Position numbers and translations under genes: made by a program
Notes under the pieces: generated by a model
Database searches by the model: none
Seen by the model: the letters and a program-made list of their open reading frames with translations, nothing else
What the model was told of the DNA's origin: nothing
From: Duganella margarita
Lineage (GTDB): Bacteria > Pseudomonadota > Gammaproteobacteria > Burkholderiales > Burkholderiaceae_D
Reading direction: 5' to 3'
NCBI RefSeq assembly: GCF_009857535.1
Contig: NZ_WWCS01000003.1
Location: forward strand, 434,001 to 498,000
Length of the DNA stretch: 64,000 bases
Shown: one piece after another, positions 18,580 through 27,405 of the stretch
Layout: every line of letters begins with the position of its first letter
How positions within the stretch are numbered: the first letter of the stretch is position 1

Positions 18580-19415
18580 TTATTGCAGTGTAATGGCCTG
18601 GCTGCGCAACTGCTCCGCTTTGGCAGCATCTTTCGGCACGCCCTGGCCGTTGTCATAAAGCCGCGCAAGCGCTAGCAGCGCATTGGAGTTATTCGCCAGG
18701 GCCGCGCGCTGGTACAGCGTGGCCGCCTGCGCATAATCTTGCGTCACGCCCAAGCCCTTTTCATAGCAGGTTCCCAGCGCTACCTGCGCCAGAAGTTCGT
18801 TCTGCGCTGCTGCCTTGGTTAGCAAGGCAATCGCTTCCGGCCGGTCTTCTTCTTTGCCAGTGCCCAGCAATTGCGAGCCCAGCATGGTCTCCGCAGGCGC
18901 GTAATTTTGTGCAGCCGCCTTGCGTAGCCATTCCCGGCCGTCATCGTTTTGCCCTTGTTTGGTCAAAAGCATGGCAAGGAAGAATTGGCTTTGGGCCTTG
19001 CCTTGCGCGGCTGCGAGACGGAACCAGGCGATGGCCTGCGAGGGATCGCCGCCATAGTTGGGCCGTGGGGCGTTAATCAATCCCAGGGCCTCCTGCGCGT
19101 CGGCGGACCCTTGCTCAGCTGCTTTTTGCAGCCACTTGCTGGCCTCGTCCCGATCCTGTTTGATGCCTTGGCCATTCAGGTAAATCATCCCGAGCTTGTA
19201 TTGGGCGGCCGCGTCGCCGCGTTCAGCGCCTTCGCGCGCCGCCGCCAGTGCGGCAGCCATTTGTTGCGGCGATAGTCCTTCTAGTCGCCAGACATACTGC
19301 ATTTGCGTCCAGCTTTCCACGGCCTGGCCATCATGGATGGCAGGTTTGAATTTACACTTGGCGAGGGAGTCTTTCGCCGCGCCGCCGCGAGGGACGCGGC
19401 GAGATATTTCGTCAT
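18580..19415 (-). pseudogene. TonB_C/Sel1-repeat protein broken near its N-terminus
   Basis: A long frame (19320 to 18580) encodes about five to six Sel1 repeats (AAQYKLGMIYLNGQGIKQDRDEASKWLQKAAEQG and similar). In the same frame upstream, without a start codon, the sequence reads KCKFKPAIHDGQAVESWTQ, the typical end of a TonB C-terminal domain. A good ribosome site (GGAGGG) and ATG at 19415 start MTKYLAASLAAARRK, a signal-peptide beginning in another frame. Signal peptide and domain are therefore out of frame, and the first part of the TonB_C domain is missing. The break lies in a GCG-rich stretch near 19380, consistent with an internal deletion. A GTG at 19320 could at best give a cytoplasmic fragment. 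Confidence 0.7.
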
Positions 19416-19462
19416 GTTGACACCCTCCAGGTAGAGGGTATCAATTTAACATGCTTGTCGAT

Positions 19463-20275
19463 TTAGAAGCGAACTTTGACGTAAGCCGCCGGACCGTTTA
19501 AGCGAATATTCAGGTCGGTGTTGTCGCGCTGACGGTTCAGGCTGATCTTGCTGGCGGTGTATTCCGCCACCACGCCCACCGACTTGGCCGGGAACCATTC
19601 AACACCGATAGCGCCGCCATAGATATGGCCTTGAATGCTGCCGCCGTTTTTCTTGATGCCGGAAGCGTCAGCGTAGACGCGGACGTTTTCCGAAATCGAA
19701 TGACGCCAGCCCAGTTCCAGCAATGGCGCCCAGGCACTTTCTTTCTCTTCATACGAACCGCTGCCGGCTACGCCATTCAGCACGCCACTGGCGGTGCCTT
19801 TCAGGCTAGCCTGGTAGTAGGCGGCGCCGACGCCGACGCCGAACACGTCGCTGCCGCTGCCGATCCACCATTTGTAGGCCAGATTGGCCAGATCCAGCTT
19901 CAGCTTGGCGTCCAGCTTGCCGTTGCCGGTCAGCGGCACGCCGTTGTAATTGGTGGCGCCGCTCAGGGTCGGGCTGTAGGTTTTGTCGTAGCGGTAGTAG
20001 TCAAAGTCCAGGCCTTGCGAGTCGCCCAGCAGCATCGAAGCTTTGACGCGCGGCAGCGTCACGTGGTCGGTCTTGTAAGTGCCGGTGTCGATGCGGCCGT
20101 AGTTGGTGTCGCCTTCGTAATTGATGCGCGGTTCGGTGTAGAACGCGCCGACCGACAGGCTGGCGCGGTCCAGCGCCGGCGACGGGTCTGCCCAGGCGAT
20201 GGCACTGACAGTGCTCAGTGCCATCAGAGTGGCGGCGTAAATGGCGTGACGGGCAGGGGGCGTACGGAAGGACAT
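19463..20275 (-). CDS. Outer-membrane beta-barrel protein
   Basis: A 270-residue protein with an N-terminal signal sequence (IYAATLMALSTVSAIAWA). Alternating hydrophobic/polar strands rich in Tyr, Gly and Ser follow (LSVGAFYTEPRINYEG, KWWIGSGSDVFGVGVGAAYYQASL, VGVVAEYTASKISL), and the last residue is Phe (AYVKVRF), the signal for outer-membrane assembly. No specific family or ligand is recognised; the size suggests an 8- to 12-stranded barrel. It stands alone between the broken Sel1 gene and a lipoprotein gene, all on the minus strand. Confidence 0.75.
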   Translation of the reverse strand: MSFRTPPARHAIYAATLMALSTVSAIAWADPSPALDRASLSVGAFYTEPRINYEGDTNYGRIDTGTYKTDHVTLPRVKASMLLGDSQGLDFDYYRYDKTYSPTLSGATNYNGVPLTGNGKLDAKLKLDLANLAYKWWIGSGSDVFGVGVGAAYYQASLKGTASGVLNGVAGSGSYEEKESAWAPLLELGWRHSISENVRVYADASGIKKNGGSIQGHIYGGAIGVEWFPAKSVGVVAEYTASKISLNRQRDNTDLNIRLNGPAAYVKVRF

Positions 20276-20375
20276 GAATTCTCCATGGGTTGCAATATTG
20301 ATGGGAAGATAATAGCAATCACAACCTGCAAATCACGTCGGCGCACGTCCACAGTTCTCGTGGGAATGATCCTAC

Positions 20376-20861
20376 TTAACGCCGCCGCACTTCGCGCTCC
20401 TCGTCTGGCCCGTTGACCATGGCCTGCACCACGCCCTGGCGGTTGAATTCCACCGACATCATCGAATTCCACACATCCTGCTCTTTATAGCGGTATAGCC
20501 AGACGTCGCCGTCGACGCTGGCATAATGCGTCACCTGGGTCGGCCGGCCGAAGGTGCGCAGGATGCTGGCCTTGTCGTCCTTGCCCAGCTTGACGGTGCC
20601 GAACTTGGCGCTGGTTAGCACCTGTTCGTAGGACGCCAGCCGGCCGTCGGCGCCGATGCGCGCCATCCAGGTGTATTGGCCCATCGGGCCGGTGGCGTAT
20701 TCCAGCATGGTGTCGGCGCCGTCGGCGTAGACATTGGTCGGCTGCCCGAGGCGCTGCTTGACCGCCGCCAGCGTCGCGCCCGGCTGCGGCGGCGGCTCGC
20801 CGAAGTGGGCGCAGGCGCTGACGGCCAGCGCCAGAATTGTCAGAACCATAGCGTTTTTCAT
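20376..20861 (-). CDS. Putative lipoprotein, OmlA/SmpA-like
   Basis: A 161-residue protein whose N-terminus (MKNAMVLTILALAVSAC) is a lipoprotein signal with lipobox Ala-Val-Ser-Ala-Cys. Two similar halves follow: TLAAVKQRLGQPTNVYADGADTMLEYATG and SILRTFGRPTQVTHYASVDGDVWLYRY. The motif of a short helix, G-x-P-T and a beta meander is typical of SmpA/OmlA-like outer-membrane lipoproteins, here apparently duplicated. The start is set by the lipobox and an AGGAG site 7 bp upstream; an ATG 8 codons up lacks one. Function unknown. Confidence 0.75.
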   Translation of the reverse strand: MKNAMVLTILALAVSACAHFGEPPPQPGATLAAVKQRLGQPTNVYADGADTMLEYATGPMGQYTWMARIGADGRLASYEQVLTSAKFGTVKLGKDDKASILRTFGRPTQVTHYASVDGDVWLYRYKEQDVWNSMMSVEFNRQGVVQAMVNGPDEEREVRRR

Positions 20862-21006
20862 GTTTATCTCCTGAAAAAGCACCAAAAATAGCGCATGCGG
20901 GATTTTTTCCGTTATACTTCCGGGTCTGGTCTTTTCGGCCAGGCTTCATTGTAATCACGGTGGGTGGGGTTATGACTCCGCGCACCGCATGTTAAAGGTA
21001 AATATC

Positions 21007-21276
21007 ATGACCGTAGAAAATATCAACAAAGCAGCGATCATCGCTGACAACGCCCGTGGCCAAAAAGACACCGGCTCGCCAGAAGTGCAAGTTGCACTGC
21101 TGACCGCACGCATCAACGAGCTGAACGGCCACTTCAAAGCCCACAGCAAAGATCACCACTCGCGTCGTGGTCTGATCATGATGGTTAACCGTCGTAAGAG
21201 CCTGCTGTCCTACCTGAAAAACAAGGACGCCACCCGTTATCGCGATCTGATCGCTAAACTGGGCCTGCGTAAGTAA
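21007..21276 (+). CDS. rpsO: 30S ribosomal protein S15
   Basis: An 89-residue protein, the normal length. The S15 signature is visible in [34 protein letters not shown] and the C-terminal [28 protein letters not shown]. It binds 16S rRNA in the central domain and the 16S-23S bridge. The start at 21007 gives the standard [12 protein letters not shown]-terminus; an upstream in-frame codon adds six residues not found in the family. It is followed by pnp, the nearly universal order. Confidence 0.97.
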   Translation: MTVENINKAAIIADNARGQKDTGSPEVQVALLTARINELNGHFKAHSKDHHSRRGLIMMVNRRKSLLSYLKNKDATRYRDLIAKLGLRK

Positions 21277-21300
21277 TTCTTGCGTCGTCCGGCTTAAATC

Positions 21301-21336
21301 AAAATGCCTGCGCCAGTTTGCTGTCGCGGGCATTTT
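21301..21336 (+). terminator. Stem-loop after rpsO
   Basis: AAAATGCC/GGCATTTT forms an 8-bp stem, extended inward by GCG/CGC pairs, and ends in four T residues. It could terminate some rpsO transcripts, with pnp expressed by read-through or from its own promoter. Confidence 0.65.
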
Positions 21337-21467
21337 GTCTTTCTGGACGTTAAAAAATTGCTAATTTGTAGCATGTAGTGAATGTAGTAAAGGTGGCTTC
21401 GCGGCTGCCTGTGGTGAGGTGAACGACAGCCCCTGAAAATCTGTCGGCAAATAGAAAGGGATTACCC

Positions 21468-23588
21468 ATGTTTAATAAAGTTACGAAAACCTTCCAGTAC
21501 GGTCAACACACCGTCACGCTGGAAACTGGCGAGATCGCTCGTCAGGCCTCCGGCGCGGTGATGGTGTCGATTGAAGACACCGTAGTGCTGGCTACCGTGG
21601 TGGCGCGCAAGGACGCGAAACCCGGCCAGGACTTCTTCCCGCTGACCGTCGACTACCTTGAGAAAACCTATGCTGCCGGTAAAATCCCGGGCGGTTTCTT
21701 CAAGCGTGAAGGTCGTCCTTCGGAAAAAGAAACGCTGACATCCCGCCTGATCGACCGTCCGATCCGTCCTCTGTTCCCAGAGGGCTACATGAATGAAGTG
21801 CAAGTCGTCATTCACGTGCTGTCGGTCAACCCAGAAATCGACCCGGACATCGCCGCGATGATCGGCGCTTCGGCCGCGCTGTGCGTGTCGGGCGTACCGT
21901 TCAACGGCCCAATCGGCGCTGCCCGCGTGGGTTACGCCAACGGCCAGTACATCCTGAACCCAACCGTCGAACAACTGAAAACCTCGCAGATGGATCTGGT
22001 GGTTGCCGGTACCGAAACCGCCGTGCTGATGGTGGAATCCGAAGCGCAGCAGCTGTCGGAAGAAATCATGCTGGGCGCCGTGGTCTTCGGCCACACCGAA
22101 ATGAAGGCCGTGATCGACGCGATCCACGACCTGGTACGCGACGGCGGCAAGCCGGAGCAAGTCTGGACCGCCCCGGCCAAAAACGAAGCGCTGATCGGCC
22201 GCGTGGCCCATTTCGCCGAGTCGAAAATCCGCGAAGCCTACCAGACCCGCGACAAGCAAGCCCGTACCGACAAGCTGCGCGCGATGTCGTCGCAAGTGGT
22301 GGCGGACCTGGCGGCTGAAGCGGCCGCTGCCGGCGCTGCGGCTCCGGACAATGTCGAAGTTGGCAATATCCTGTTCGACATGGAATCGAAGATCGTGCGT
22401 TCGCAGATCCTCGAAGGCGAACCCCGCATCGACGGCCGCGACACCCGCACCGTGCGTCCAATCGCGATCCGCACCTCGGTGCTGCCGCGCACCCACGGCT
22501 CGGCCCTGTTCACCCGCGGCGAAACCCAGGCCCTGGTTGTAGCGACGCTAGGCACCGCCCGCGATTCGCAGAAGATCGACGCGCTGATGGGCGAGTACAC
22601 CGATGACTTCATGCTGCACTACAACATGCCACCGTTCGCCACCGGCGAAACCGGCCGCGTCGGTACGCCGAAGCGCCGCGAGATCGGCCACGGCCGTCTG
22701 GCCAAGCGCGCGCTGATCGCCGCACTGCCGTCGGCTGACGAGTTCAGCTACTCGGTGCGTCTGGTGTCGGAAATTACCGAATCGAACGGTTCGTCGTCGA
22801 TGGCGTCGGTCTGCGGCGGCTGCCTGGCGCTGATGGATGCCGGCGTGCCGATGAAAGAGCACGTGGCCGGTATCGCCATGGGCCTGATCAAGGAAGGCGG
22901 CCGTTTCGCCGTGCTGTCCGACATTCTGGGTGACGAAGATCACCTGGGCGACATGGACTTCAAGGTCGCTGGTACCCGCAACGGTATCACCGCGCTGCAG
23001 ATGGACATCAAGATCCAGGGCATCACCAAGGAAATCATGCAAGTGGCACTGGCGCAGGCCAAAGAAGGCCGCGAGCACATCCTGGGCGAAATGCAAAAGG
23101 CCGTGCCGAGCGTGAAGACCGAGCTGTCGGACTTCGCACCGCGCCTGATCACCATCAAGATCAACCCGGAGAAGATCCGTGACGTGATCGGCAAGGGCGG
23201 CGCCGTGATTCGCGCGCTGACCGAAGAAACCGGCACCCAGATCGACATCAGCGACGAAGGCGTGGTCACCATCGCTTCCGTCGACGCTGCAGCCGGCCAG
23301 GAAGCCAAGCGCCGCATCGAAGAACTGACCGCCTCGGTCGAAGTGGGCAAAACCTACGACGGCGTGGTCCTGAAACTGCTGGACTTCGGCGCGATCGTGC
23401 AAGTGATGCCAGGTAAAGATGGTCTGCTGCACATCTCGCAGATCGCCAACGAGCGTGTGAACGCCGTGGCCGACTACCTGAAAGAAGGCCAGGCAGTGCG
23501 CGTCAAGGTTCTGGAAACCGACGACCGCGGCCGCCTGAAACTGTCGATGAAAGCTGCCGCTGAAGAAGCTGCCGCTGCTGCGCAGTAA
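21468..23588 (+). CDS. pnp: Polyribonucleotide nucleotidyltransferase (PNPase)
   Basis: A 706-residue phosphorolytic 3'-5' exoribonuclease and degradosome component. Domains in order: first RNase PH-like (residues 1-210, with [16 protein letters not shown]), an all-helical linker, second RNase PH domain ([26 protein letters not shown]), KH domain ([21 protein letters not shown] near residue 570) and C-terminal S1 domain ([33 protein letters not shown]). It follows rpsO as usual; the ribosome site is GAAAGGGA. A strong terminator lies 22 bp downstream. Confidence 0.97.
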   Translation: MFNKVTKTFQYGQHTVTLETGEIARQASGAVMVSIEDTVVLATVVARKDAKPGQDFFPLTVDYLEKTYAAGKIPGGFFKREGRPSEKETLTSRLIDRPIRPLFPEGYMNEVQVVIHVLSVNPEIDPDIAAMIGASAALCVSGVPFNGPIGAARVGYANGQYILNPTVEQLKTSQMDLVVAGTETAVLMVESEAQQLSEEIMLGAVVFGHTEMKAVIDAIHDLVRDGGKPEQVWTAPAKNEALIGRVAHFAESKIREAYQTRDKQARTDKLRAMSSQVVADLAAEAAAAGAAAPDNVEVGNILFDMESKIVRSQILEGEPRIDGRDTRTVRPIAIRTSVLPRTHGSALFTRGETQALVVATLGTARDSQKIDALMGEYTDDFMLHYNMPPFATGETGRVGTPKRREIGHGRLAKRALIAALPSADEFSYSVRLVSEITESNGSSSMASVCGGCLALMDAGVPMKEHVAGIAMGLIKEGGRFAVLSDILGDEDHLGDMDFKVAGTRNGITALQMDIKIQGITKEIMQVALAQAKEGREHILGEMQKAVPSVKTELSDFAPRLITIKINPEKIRDVIGKGGAVIRALTEETGTQIDISDEGVVTIASVDAAAGQEAKRRIEELTASVEVGKTYDGVVLKLLDFGAIVQVMPGKDGLLHISQIANERVNAVADYLKEGQAVRVKVLETDDRGRLKLSMKAAAEEAAAAAQ

Positions 23589-23610
23589 TCTGAGCTAAGC
23601 TCAGCCAAGA

Positions 23611-23642
23611 CCGCCGGGTGCGCAAGCCCCGGCGGTTTTTTT
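23611..23642 (+). terminator. Rho-independent terminator of rpsO-pnp
   Basis: CCGCCGGG pairs with CCCCGGCGG across a TGCGCAAG loop, followed by seven T residues, 22 bp beyond the pnp stop. Confidence 0.93.
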
Positions 23643-23927
23643 ATGGCGTTTAGTACTAGGGGTATGCTAAATTGACATGCTTTATTAATAATATCGCTTT
23701 TCTGAGAAGATACGCTGATCGCTATATTGAGTCTTTCAATTGCACTTCCCAAGGGCTGTGATGTCAGAGCAGTACTTCGAAAATTTTCACCTGGTGCTAC
23801 CGTTACTCAAGAAGCAGCGTTCCAAGGTGCTGGGGACGAGTGTGGTGTGATAATGTCGACGTCCAATCTTTTCACCTACGGATGGTTCAGTTCCTCTTGC
23901 CCCGATATTTTGAATGTTAGGCATCAA
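23643..23927. other. AT-richer spacer without a recognised gene
   Basis: Between the pnp terminator and the next credible start, the only frames are a 29-codon ORF (23761-23850, ATG...TGA, starting MSEQYFENFHLV) with a weak ribosome site and an in-frame upward extension of the downstream Sel1-like gene. The extension is not signal-peptide-like. The region is visibly lower in GC than the flanking core genes. It may hold a decayed gene or simply the promoter of the small-gene island. Confidence 0.4.
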
Positions 23928-24440
23928 GTGCACAAATTCTTCATCGCCATTCTTATCGCTATCGTCGTGAGCGCATCGGCCGCCACCGCTGCCCCGTGCC
24001 AGGAGCCAAAACTAGAGTCGGTGCCAAGCACCCATACCGAATGCTACTTCTACAAAGGAACCAGGCATTTCCGTGCGGAGGAGTATTCCGCTGCGCTCAA
24101 GGAATGGCTCATTATCGTGGACAAAACCGAAGTGCCGTTAGAGCTCGAACATTTCCGGGCAAGCGCTCAAAATAACATCGGTTTTCTCTACTATATGGGC
24201 TGGGGTGTGGGGCAGAGCTCGAAGACTGCTATTGAGTATTGGCTGCCCGCCGCGAAGGCTGGCCATGACGAAGCGGCCTATCATCTCTGCCATGCTTATG
24301 CTGACGAGGGGAATCAGCTTGCTCTGGGCTACTGTCGCGAGGCTCTCCGCCGCTATAACAAAGCCGGGAGCACCGACAGCGAGGACAGTGAAGTCGTCGC
24401 TCAAATTCGTGAATATATATCGCGTCTGGAGGCACAGTGA
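23928..24440 (+). CDS. Exported Sel1/TPR-like repeat protein
   Basis: A 170-residue protein. From a GTG at 23928 it begins with a clear signal peptide (HKFFIAILIAIVVSASAATA) and continues into a short solenoid: YYKGTRHF-like helix pairs, NNIGFLYYMGWGVGQSSKTAIEYWLPAAKAGHDEAAYHL (a Sel1 repeat) and a partial second repeat. The frame is open further up to 23727, but the GTG is preferred because it directly precedes the signal peptide; the ribosome site is poor. Its stop overlaps the next start (GTGATG). Role unknown; Sel1 repeats usually bind proteins. Confidence 0.6.
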   Translation: MHKFFIAILIAIVVSASAATAAPCQEPKLESVPSTHTECYFYKGTRHFRAEEYSAALKEWLIIVDKTEVPLELEHFRASAQNNIGFLYYMGWGVGQSSKTAIEYWLPAAKAGHDEAAYHLCHAYADEGNQLALGYCREALRRYNKAGSTDSEDSEVVAQIREYISRLEAQ

Positions 24441-24850
24441 TGCCGGACCAGTCGCTGGGGCTACTACTCTCAGAATTACAGGCGCTTGAAGTCGAGCTTC
24501 ATCATCCCGGTGTTCGCTGCGATAGCGACCGACTGGGGCAGCTGCTGCACGCGGAGTTTCACGAAGTCGGCCGCTCGGGCAGGACCTACGATCGCGCCAT
24601 CATTTTGAGGTACCTATCCGAGCAGGAAAATTCGCCATCGGTTGTCTTGGACGATTTTGCAGTTAGCCAGCTGGCGCCGTATATTGCGCTGCTGACTTAC
24701 CGCTCAGCCCATCGAAAAGAGGATGGCAGCTTGGTAGACCACACGTTACGTTCTTCCGTATGGCTTCGGGTTGAAAACCGATGGCAGTTGCGCTACCACC
24801 AAGGCACGCCGGCGCATGAGCTTTGGCATGCGCCGTGTATTGGCAGCTGA
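24440..24850 (+). CDS. DUF4440 / NTF2-like protein
   Basis: A 136-residue soluble protein with the small alpha+beta cone pattern of DUF4440 proteins: a first helix (LLSELQALEVELHHPGVRCDSDRLGQLL), the HAEFHEVGRSGRTYDRAIILRYL motif (a folded-back strand followed by Gly-Arg), and terminal strands (IALLTYRSAHR, SSVWLRVENRWQLRYHQGTP). Family members include ketosteroid-isomerase-like enzymes and immunity-like proteins; no catalytic assignment is possible. The ATG at 24440 overlaps the preceding stop. Confidence 0.72.
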   Translation: MPDQSLGLLLSELQALEVELHHPGVRCDSDRLGQLLHAEFHEVGRSGRTYDRAIILRYLSEQENSPSVVLDDFAVSQLAPYIALLTYRSAHRKEDGSLVDHTLRSSVWLRVENRWQLRYHQGTPAHELWHAPCIGS

Positions 24851-25176
24851 AGCACAGCGCGTTGTCGGCCTCGGCGTCATTGCCGAGTTATTTTTTCAGG
24901 CTGTTCAACGCATTCAAGGCATCGAATCTGGTGCTGTTTGGTGGCGTGGCGCTTGGCTTCGTTGTCCAGATACTGGATGTGGGGTGGAGCGCACAATTGG
25001 CATGGCCGCTCGGGATTTTCCTGTTCGCCGTGCTGGAGCACATTAACTATTACCATTACCAGCTTATGTATGACACCTCGGCGTCGGTACGGTATGTGCT
25101 ACGCAATCGGCGTCTGCGCAAGGGTGCACTCGGCGTCGATTTGAATCGTCGTGCTGGCCGGGCCGCTGTGTGTTAA
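24835..25176 (+). CDS. Small two-TM membrane protein, unknown function
   Basis: A 113-residue protein with two transmembrane segments (NLVLFGGVALGFVVQILDV and LAWPLGIFLFAVLEHIN), the conserved-looking HINYYHYQLMYD stretch, and a basic C-terminus (RYVLRNRRLRKGALGVDLNRR). The start is uncertain. GTG at 24835 gives VYWQLKHSALSASASLPSYFF and overlaps the DUF4440 gene by 16 bp; TTG at 24823 adds four residues. No named family is recognised. Confidence 0.55.
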   Translation: MYWQLKHSALSASASLPSYFFRLFNAFKASNLVLFGGVALGFVVQILDVGWSAQLAWPLGIFLFAVLEHINYYHYQLMYDTSASVRYVLRNRRLRKGALGVDLNRRAGRAAVC

Positions 25177-25185
25177 GTTCGACGT

Positions 25186-25401
25186 ATGGAACTTCACATC
25201 ATTTACACTGAGGCTGAAATGCTTCTATCGAAGGAATGCCTTGATAAGCATGCCGGCTTCAAAACTTCGCTTGGCCCTTGGGAGCAAGATGCTGTGATCG
25301 AATACCTTACAGACGAGTACGACCTGAAGCCCTCTGCCGCGATTCAGGTCAACGCCTTTGTTGCCTCCGAGGCGCCAACCTGCTTGCTGACTTTCTCATG
25401 A
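25186..25401 (+). CDS. Small hypothetical protein
   Basis: A 71-residue soluble protein starting MELHIIYTEAEMLLSKECL. It is acidic and has no recognisable motif. Its stop codon overlaps the start of the next gene (TCATGA), which argues that both are real and expressed together. Ribosome-site support is weak (TTCGACGT upstream). Confidence 0.45.
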   Translation: MELHIIYTEAEMLLSKECLDKHAGFKTSLGPWEQDAVIEYLTDEYDLKPSAAIQVNAFVASEAPTCLLTFS

Positions 25402-25733
25402 CCCCTGTACAAGCCTCCTGTAAATGCCAGCATCCGCCATTCTATTTTGGCGACTATGACACCGTTGAGTGTGGCGACGACCCGCGTGGCGCAGAAGTCT
25501 CCTTGTCCACCTGCCGGCGCTGCGGCGTTGTATGGCTGACGTATCTTATTGAGGAACCACACCAAAGCCGTTCCGGACGCTGGTGGCGCGTCGAGGTTCC
25601 TTCCGAGAGCAGAACCCAGGTTTCTGCCGCCAGCGCCAGGGAATTCATTGAACGCCAGCCCAGCGGATACGCGGGCGGCAGCTTCTTCAATTCACCTGGA
25701 CATGCAATCATCGCTCCCATCCACATCGCCTAG
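25398..25733 (+). CDS. Small Cys-rich protein with a possible zinc-binding fold
   Basis: A 111-residue protein. A CKC pair near residue 8 and a CRRCG knuckle near residue 47 (LSTCRRCGVVWLTYLIEE) could bind a metal ion in a zinc-ribbon-like fold; Cys26 (ECGDD) may also contribute. The C-terminal half is Ser/Gly-rich without a domain assignment. The start overlaps the upstream stop by 4 bp. It is the last gene before the MoxR operon, from which it is separated by 88 bp. Function unknown. Confidence 0.5.
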   Translation: MTPVQASCKCQHPPFYFGDYDTVECGDDPRGAEVSLSTCRRCGVVWLTYLIEEPHQSRSGRWWRVEVPSESRTQVSAASAREFIERQPSGYAGGSFFNSPGHAIIAPIHIA

Positions 25734-25821
25734 ACCTCACCGTCGCGCAAGCATGGCGGCGATTTATGTCGTACTCAGCTATACTGCGATCCATTGTTAA
25801 TTCCTTAACTTGGTCGCGTCG

Positions 25822-27405
25822 ATGCCACCTTTCAATGTGTTCCAGCGCGTCTCCAAGGCGCCCACCAATCCCAATGCGCCGGCCAAGCCGCGCCAGTTCG
25901 ACGTTGCCGACTTGTACCAGGGACCATTGAACGTCGCGCAAGGCGAGGGCGCAACAGCGCAGCCGCTGGATGAAAAGCTGCGGCAGGCGTACTTCTGGAT
26001 CGTCAACAACGCCATCATCAGCCCCCATTACGATATCGAATACAACCGTGGACCGGCGCAATCGTATGCGGTGGGCGACAGCAAGCGCACCTTGAACCTG
26101 CCGTCGGCGCAAAGCTATTCCAGCTTTGTGCTGCTGCCGCTGCTGACGTTTGCCACCCGCCGCAAATGCCTGTTCGTCGGCGGTCCGGGACGCGGCAAGA
26201 CCGCCAGCGCGATCTTGATGGGGGTGCTGTCCGGCGCCAGCGTCAAGCAGGTCAAGCGCGCCATGCAGCACGGCCATCCGCAGATGACGATCGCCGACCT
26301 GCTGGGCAATCCGCTGCCGGCGGACCTGGTCAATGCGCAGAACATGGACGATATCCGCATTGCCTGGCGTGCGTGGCTGGGCATGCGGGTCAAGATTATC
26401 GACGAATATAATCGTATCCCGCCGCGCACGCAGAGCGCGCTGCTGACGCTCATGGGCGATAACTACGCCGAAGTGCTGAACCACATTTACGAATGCCCGG
26501 ATTCGGCCTGGTACCTGACTGCCAACGACGATCAGGGCGGCGGCACGTATGAAGTGATCGAAGCGCTGCGCGACCGTATCGACGTGATCGTGCAGGCGCT
26601 GGCGTTCAACCCGCGCTTCCTTGGCGAGCTGTTGGTGCGCATCGAGGAAAACCTCAAGCCGGAGGAATTGGTGCCGGCGGAGATCATCTTCACGCCGGAA
26701 GAAGTGGACCGCATGGTGGAGGAAATCCGCGCCGTGGTGGTGCCGCCGCCGCTGCGTCGCCGGCTGGAATTCTTCACCAGCCAGTTCGAGCTGCTGGAAA
26801 CCGCCGGCGGCCAGTTTGAATACATGACCAAGGACACCGCGCGCCTGTCCGGCTTCGATTGGGATCAGGTGATCGCCGCCGACAGCGGGCGTGACCGCCT
26901 GAAGGATCTGGGCTGCCAGACCCGCAACGGCATCTCGGTGCGCAACCTGATGACTTTATTGATCTATGCGAAGGCGCTGGCTTACTTCCGCGGTAACGGC
27001 GAAATCGAACTGGATGACGTGCGCCAGGTGCTGCCGTTCGTCCTGCACGACAAGCTGCAGCCGGACCTCGACGCGCCGTTTTTCGGCCTGCCGGAAAATG
27101 CCGCTTATCGCACCGACCGTATCAGCTGGTTGCGTCGTCTGTTCGATCTGTCCAACGCCGATTACGACCGCCTCGATCTCGATCAGCATGATCCGGTGGG
27201 CGAGCTGGCGGCGCAATTCGAAGCAGGCCTCGATGGCCTGAACGAACGCGATGTGCTGGCGCGCCTCAACAAGATCGAGCGCCATGTCAGTGAGCAGATC
27301 AAGGGCCGCAAGCTGTATGGGCATCTGTACGACGACCTGCTCAAGATGAAATATCTGCACCAGCGCTACACCAACTACCTGGTGTGGGTGCGCTCGCAAT
27401 CATGA
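25822..27405 (+). CDS. MoxR-family AAA+ ATPase
   Basis: A 527-residue AAA+ protein. After about 110 N-terminal residues come Walker A (GGPGRGKTAS, about residues 119-128), a Walker B-type VKIIDEYNRIPPRTQSALLTLM (from about residue 190), sensor-1 segment WYLTANDDQGGG and arginine-rich helical lid. MoxR ATPases usually partner VWA proteins and remodel or mature target proteins. A MIDAS-containing VWA protein is two genes downstream. The extended C-terminal half (RLDSL-type helical region, residues 300-527) is larger than in minimal MoxR. The start ATG at 25822 is preferred over TTG at 25810. The stop overlaps the next start. Confidence 0.88.
   Translation: MPPFNVFQRVSKAPTNPNAPAKPRQFDVADLYQGPLNVAQGEGATAQPLDEKLRQAYFWIVNNAIISPHYDIEYNRGPAQSYAVGDSKRTLNLPSAQSYSSFVLLPLLTFATRRKCLFVGGPGRGKTASAILMGVLSGASVKQVKRAMQHGHPQMTIADLLGNPLPADLVNAQNMDDIRIAWRAWLGMRVKIIDEYNRIPPRTQSALLTLMGDNYAEVLNHIYECPDSAWYLTANDDQGGGTYEVIEALRDRIDVIVQALAFNPRFLGELLVRIEENLKPEELVPAEIIFTPEEVDRMVEEIRAVVVPPPLRRRLEFFTSQFELLETAGGQFEYMTKDTARLSGFDWDQVIAADSGRDRLKDLGCQTRNGISVRNLMTLLIYAKALAYFRGNGEIELDDVRQVLPFVLHDKLQPDLDAPFFGLPENAAYRTDRISWLRRLFDLSNADYDRLDLDQHDPVGELAAQFEAGLDGLNERDVLARLNKIERHVSEQIKGRKLYGHLYDDLLKMKYLHQRYTNYLVWVRSQS

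Noticed and set aside
23761..23850. 29-codon ORF (MSEQYFENFHLV...)
   Set aside because: Weak ribosome site and no family resemblance; kept only as part of the spacer description.
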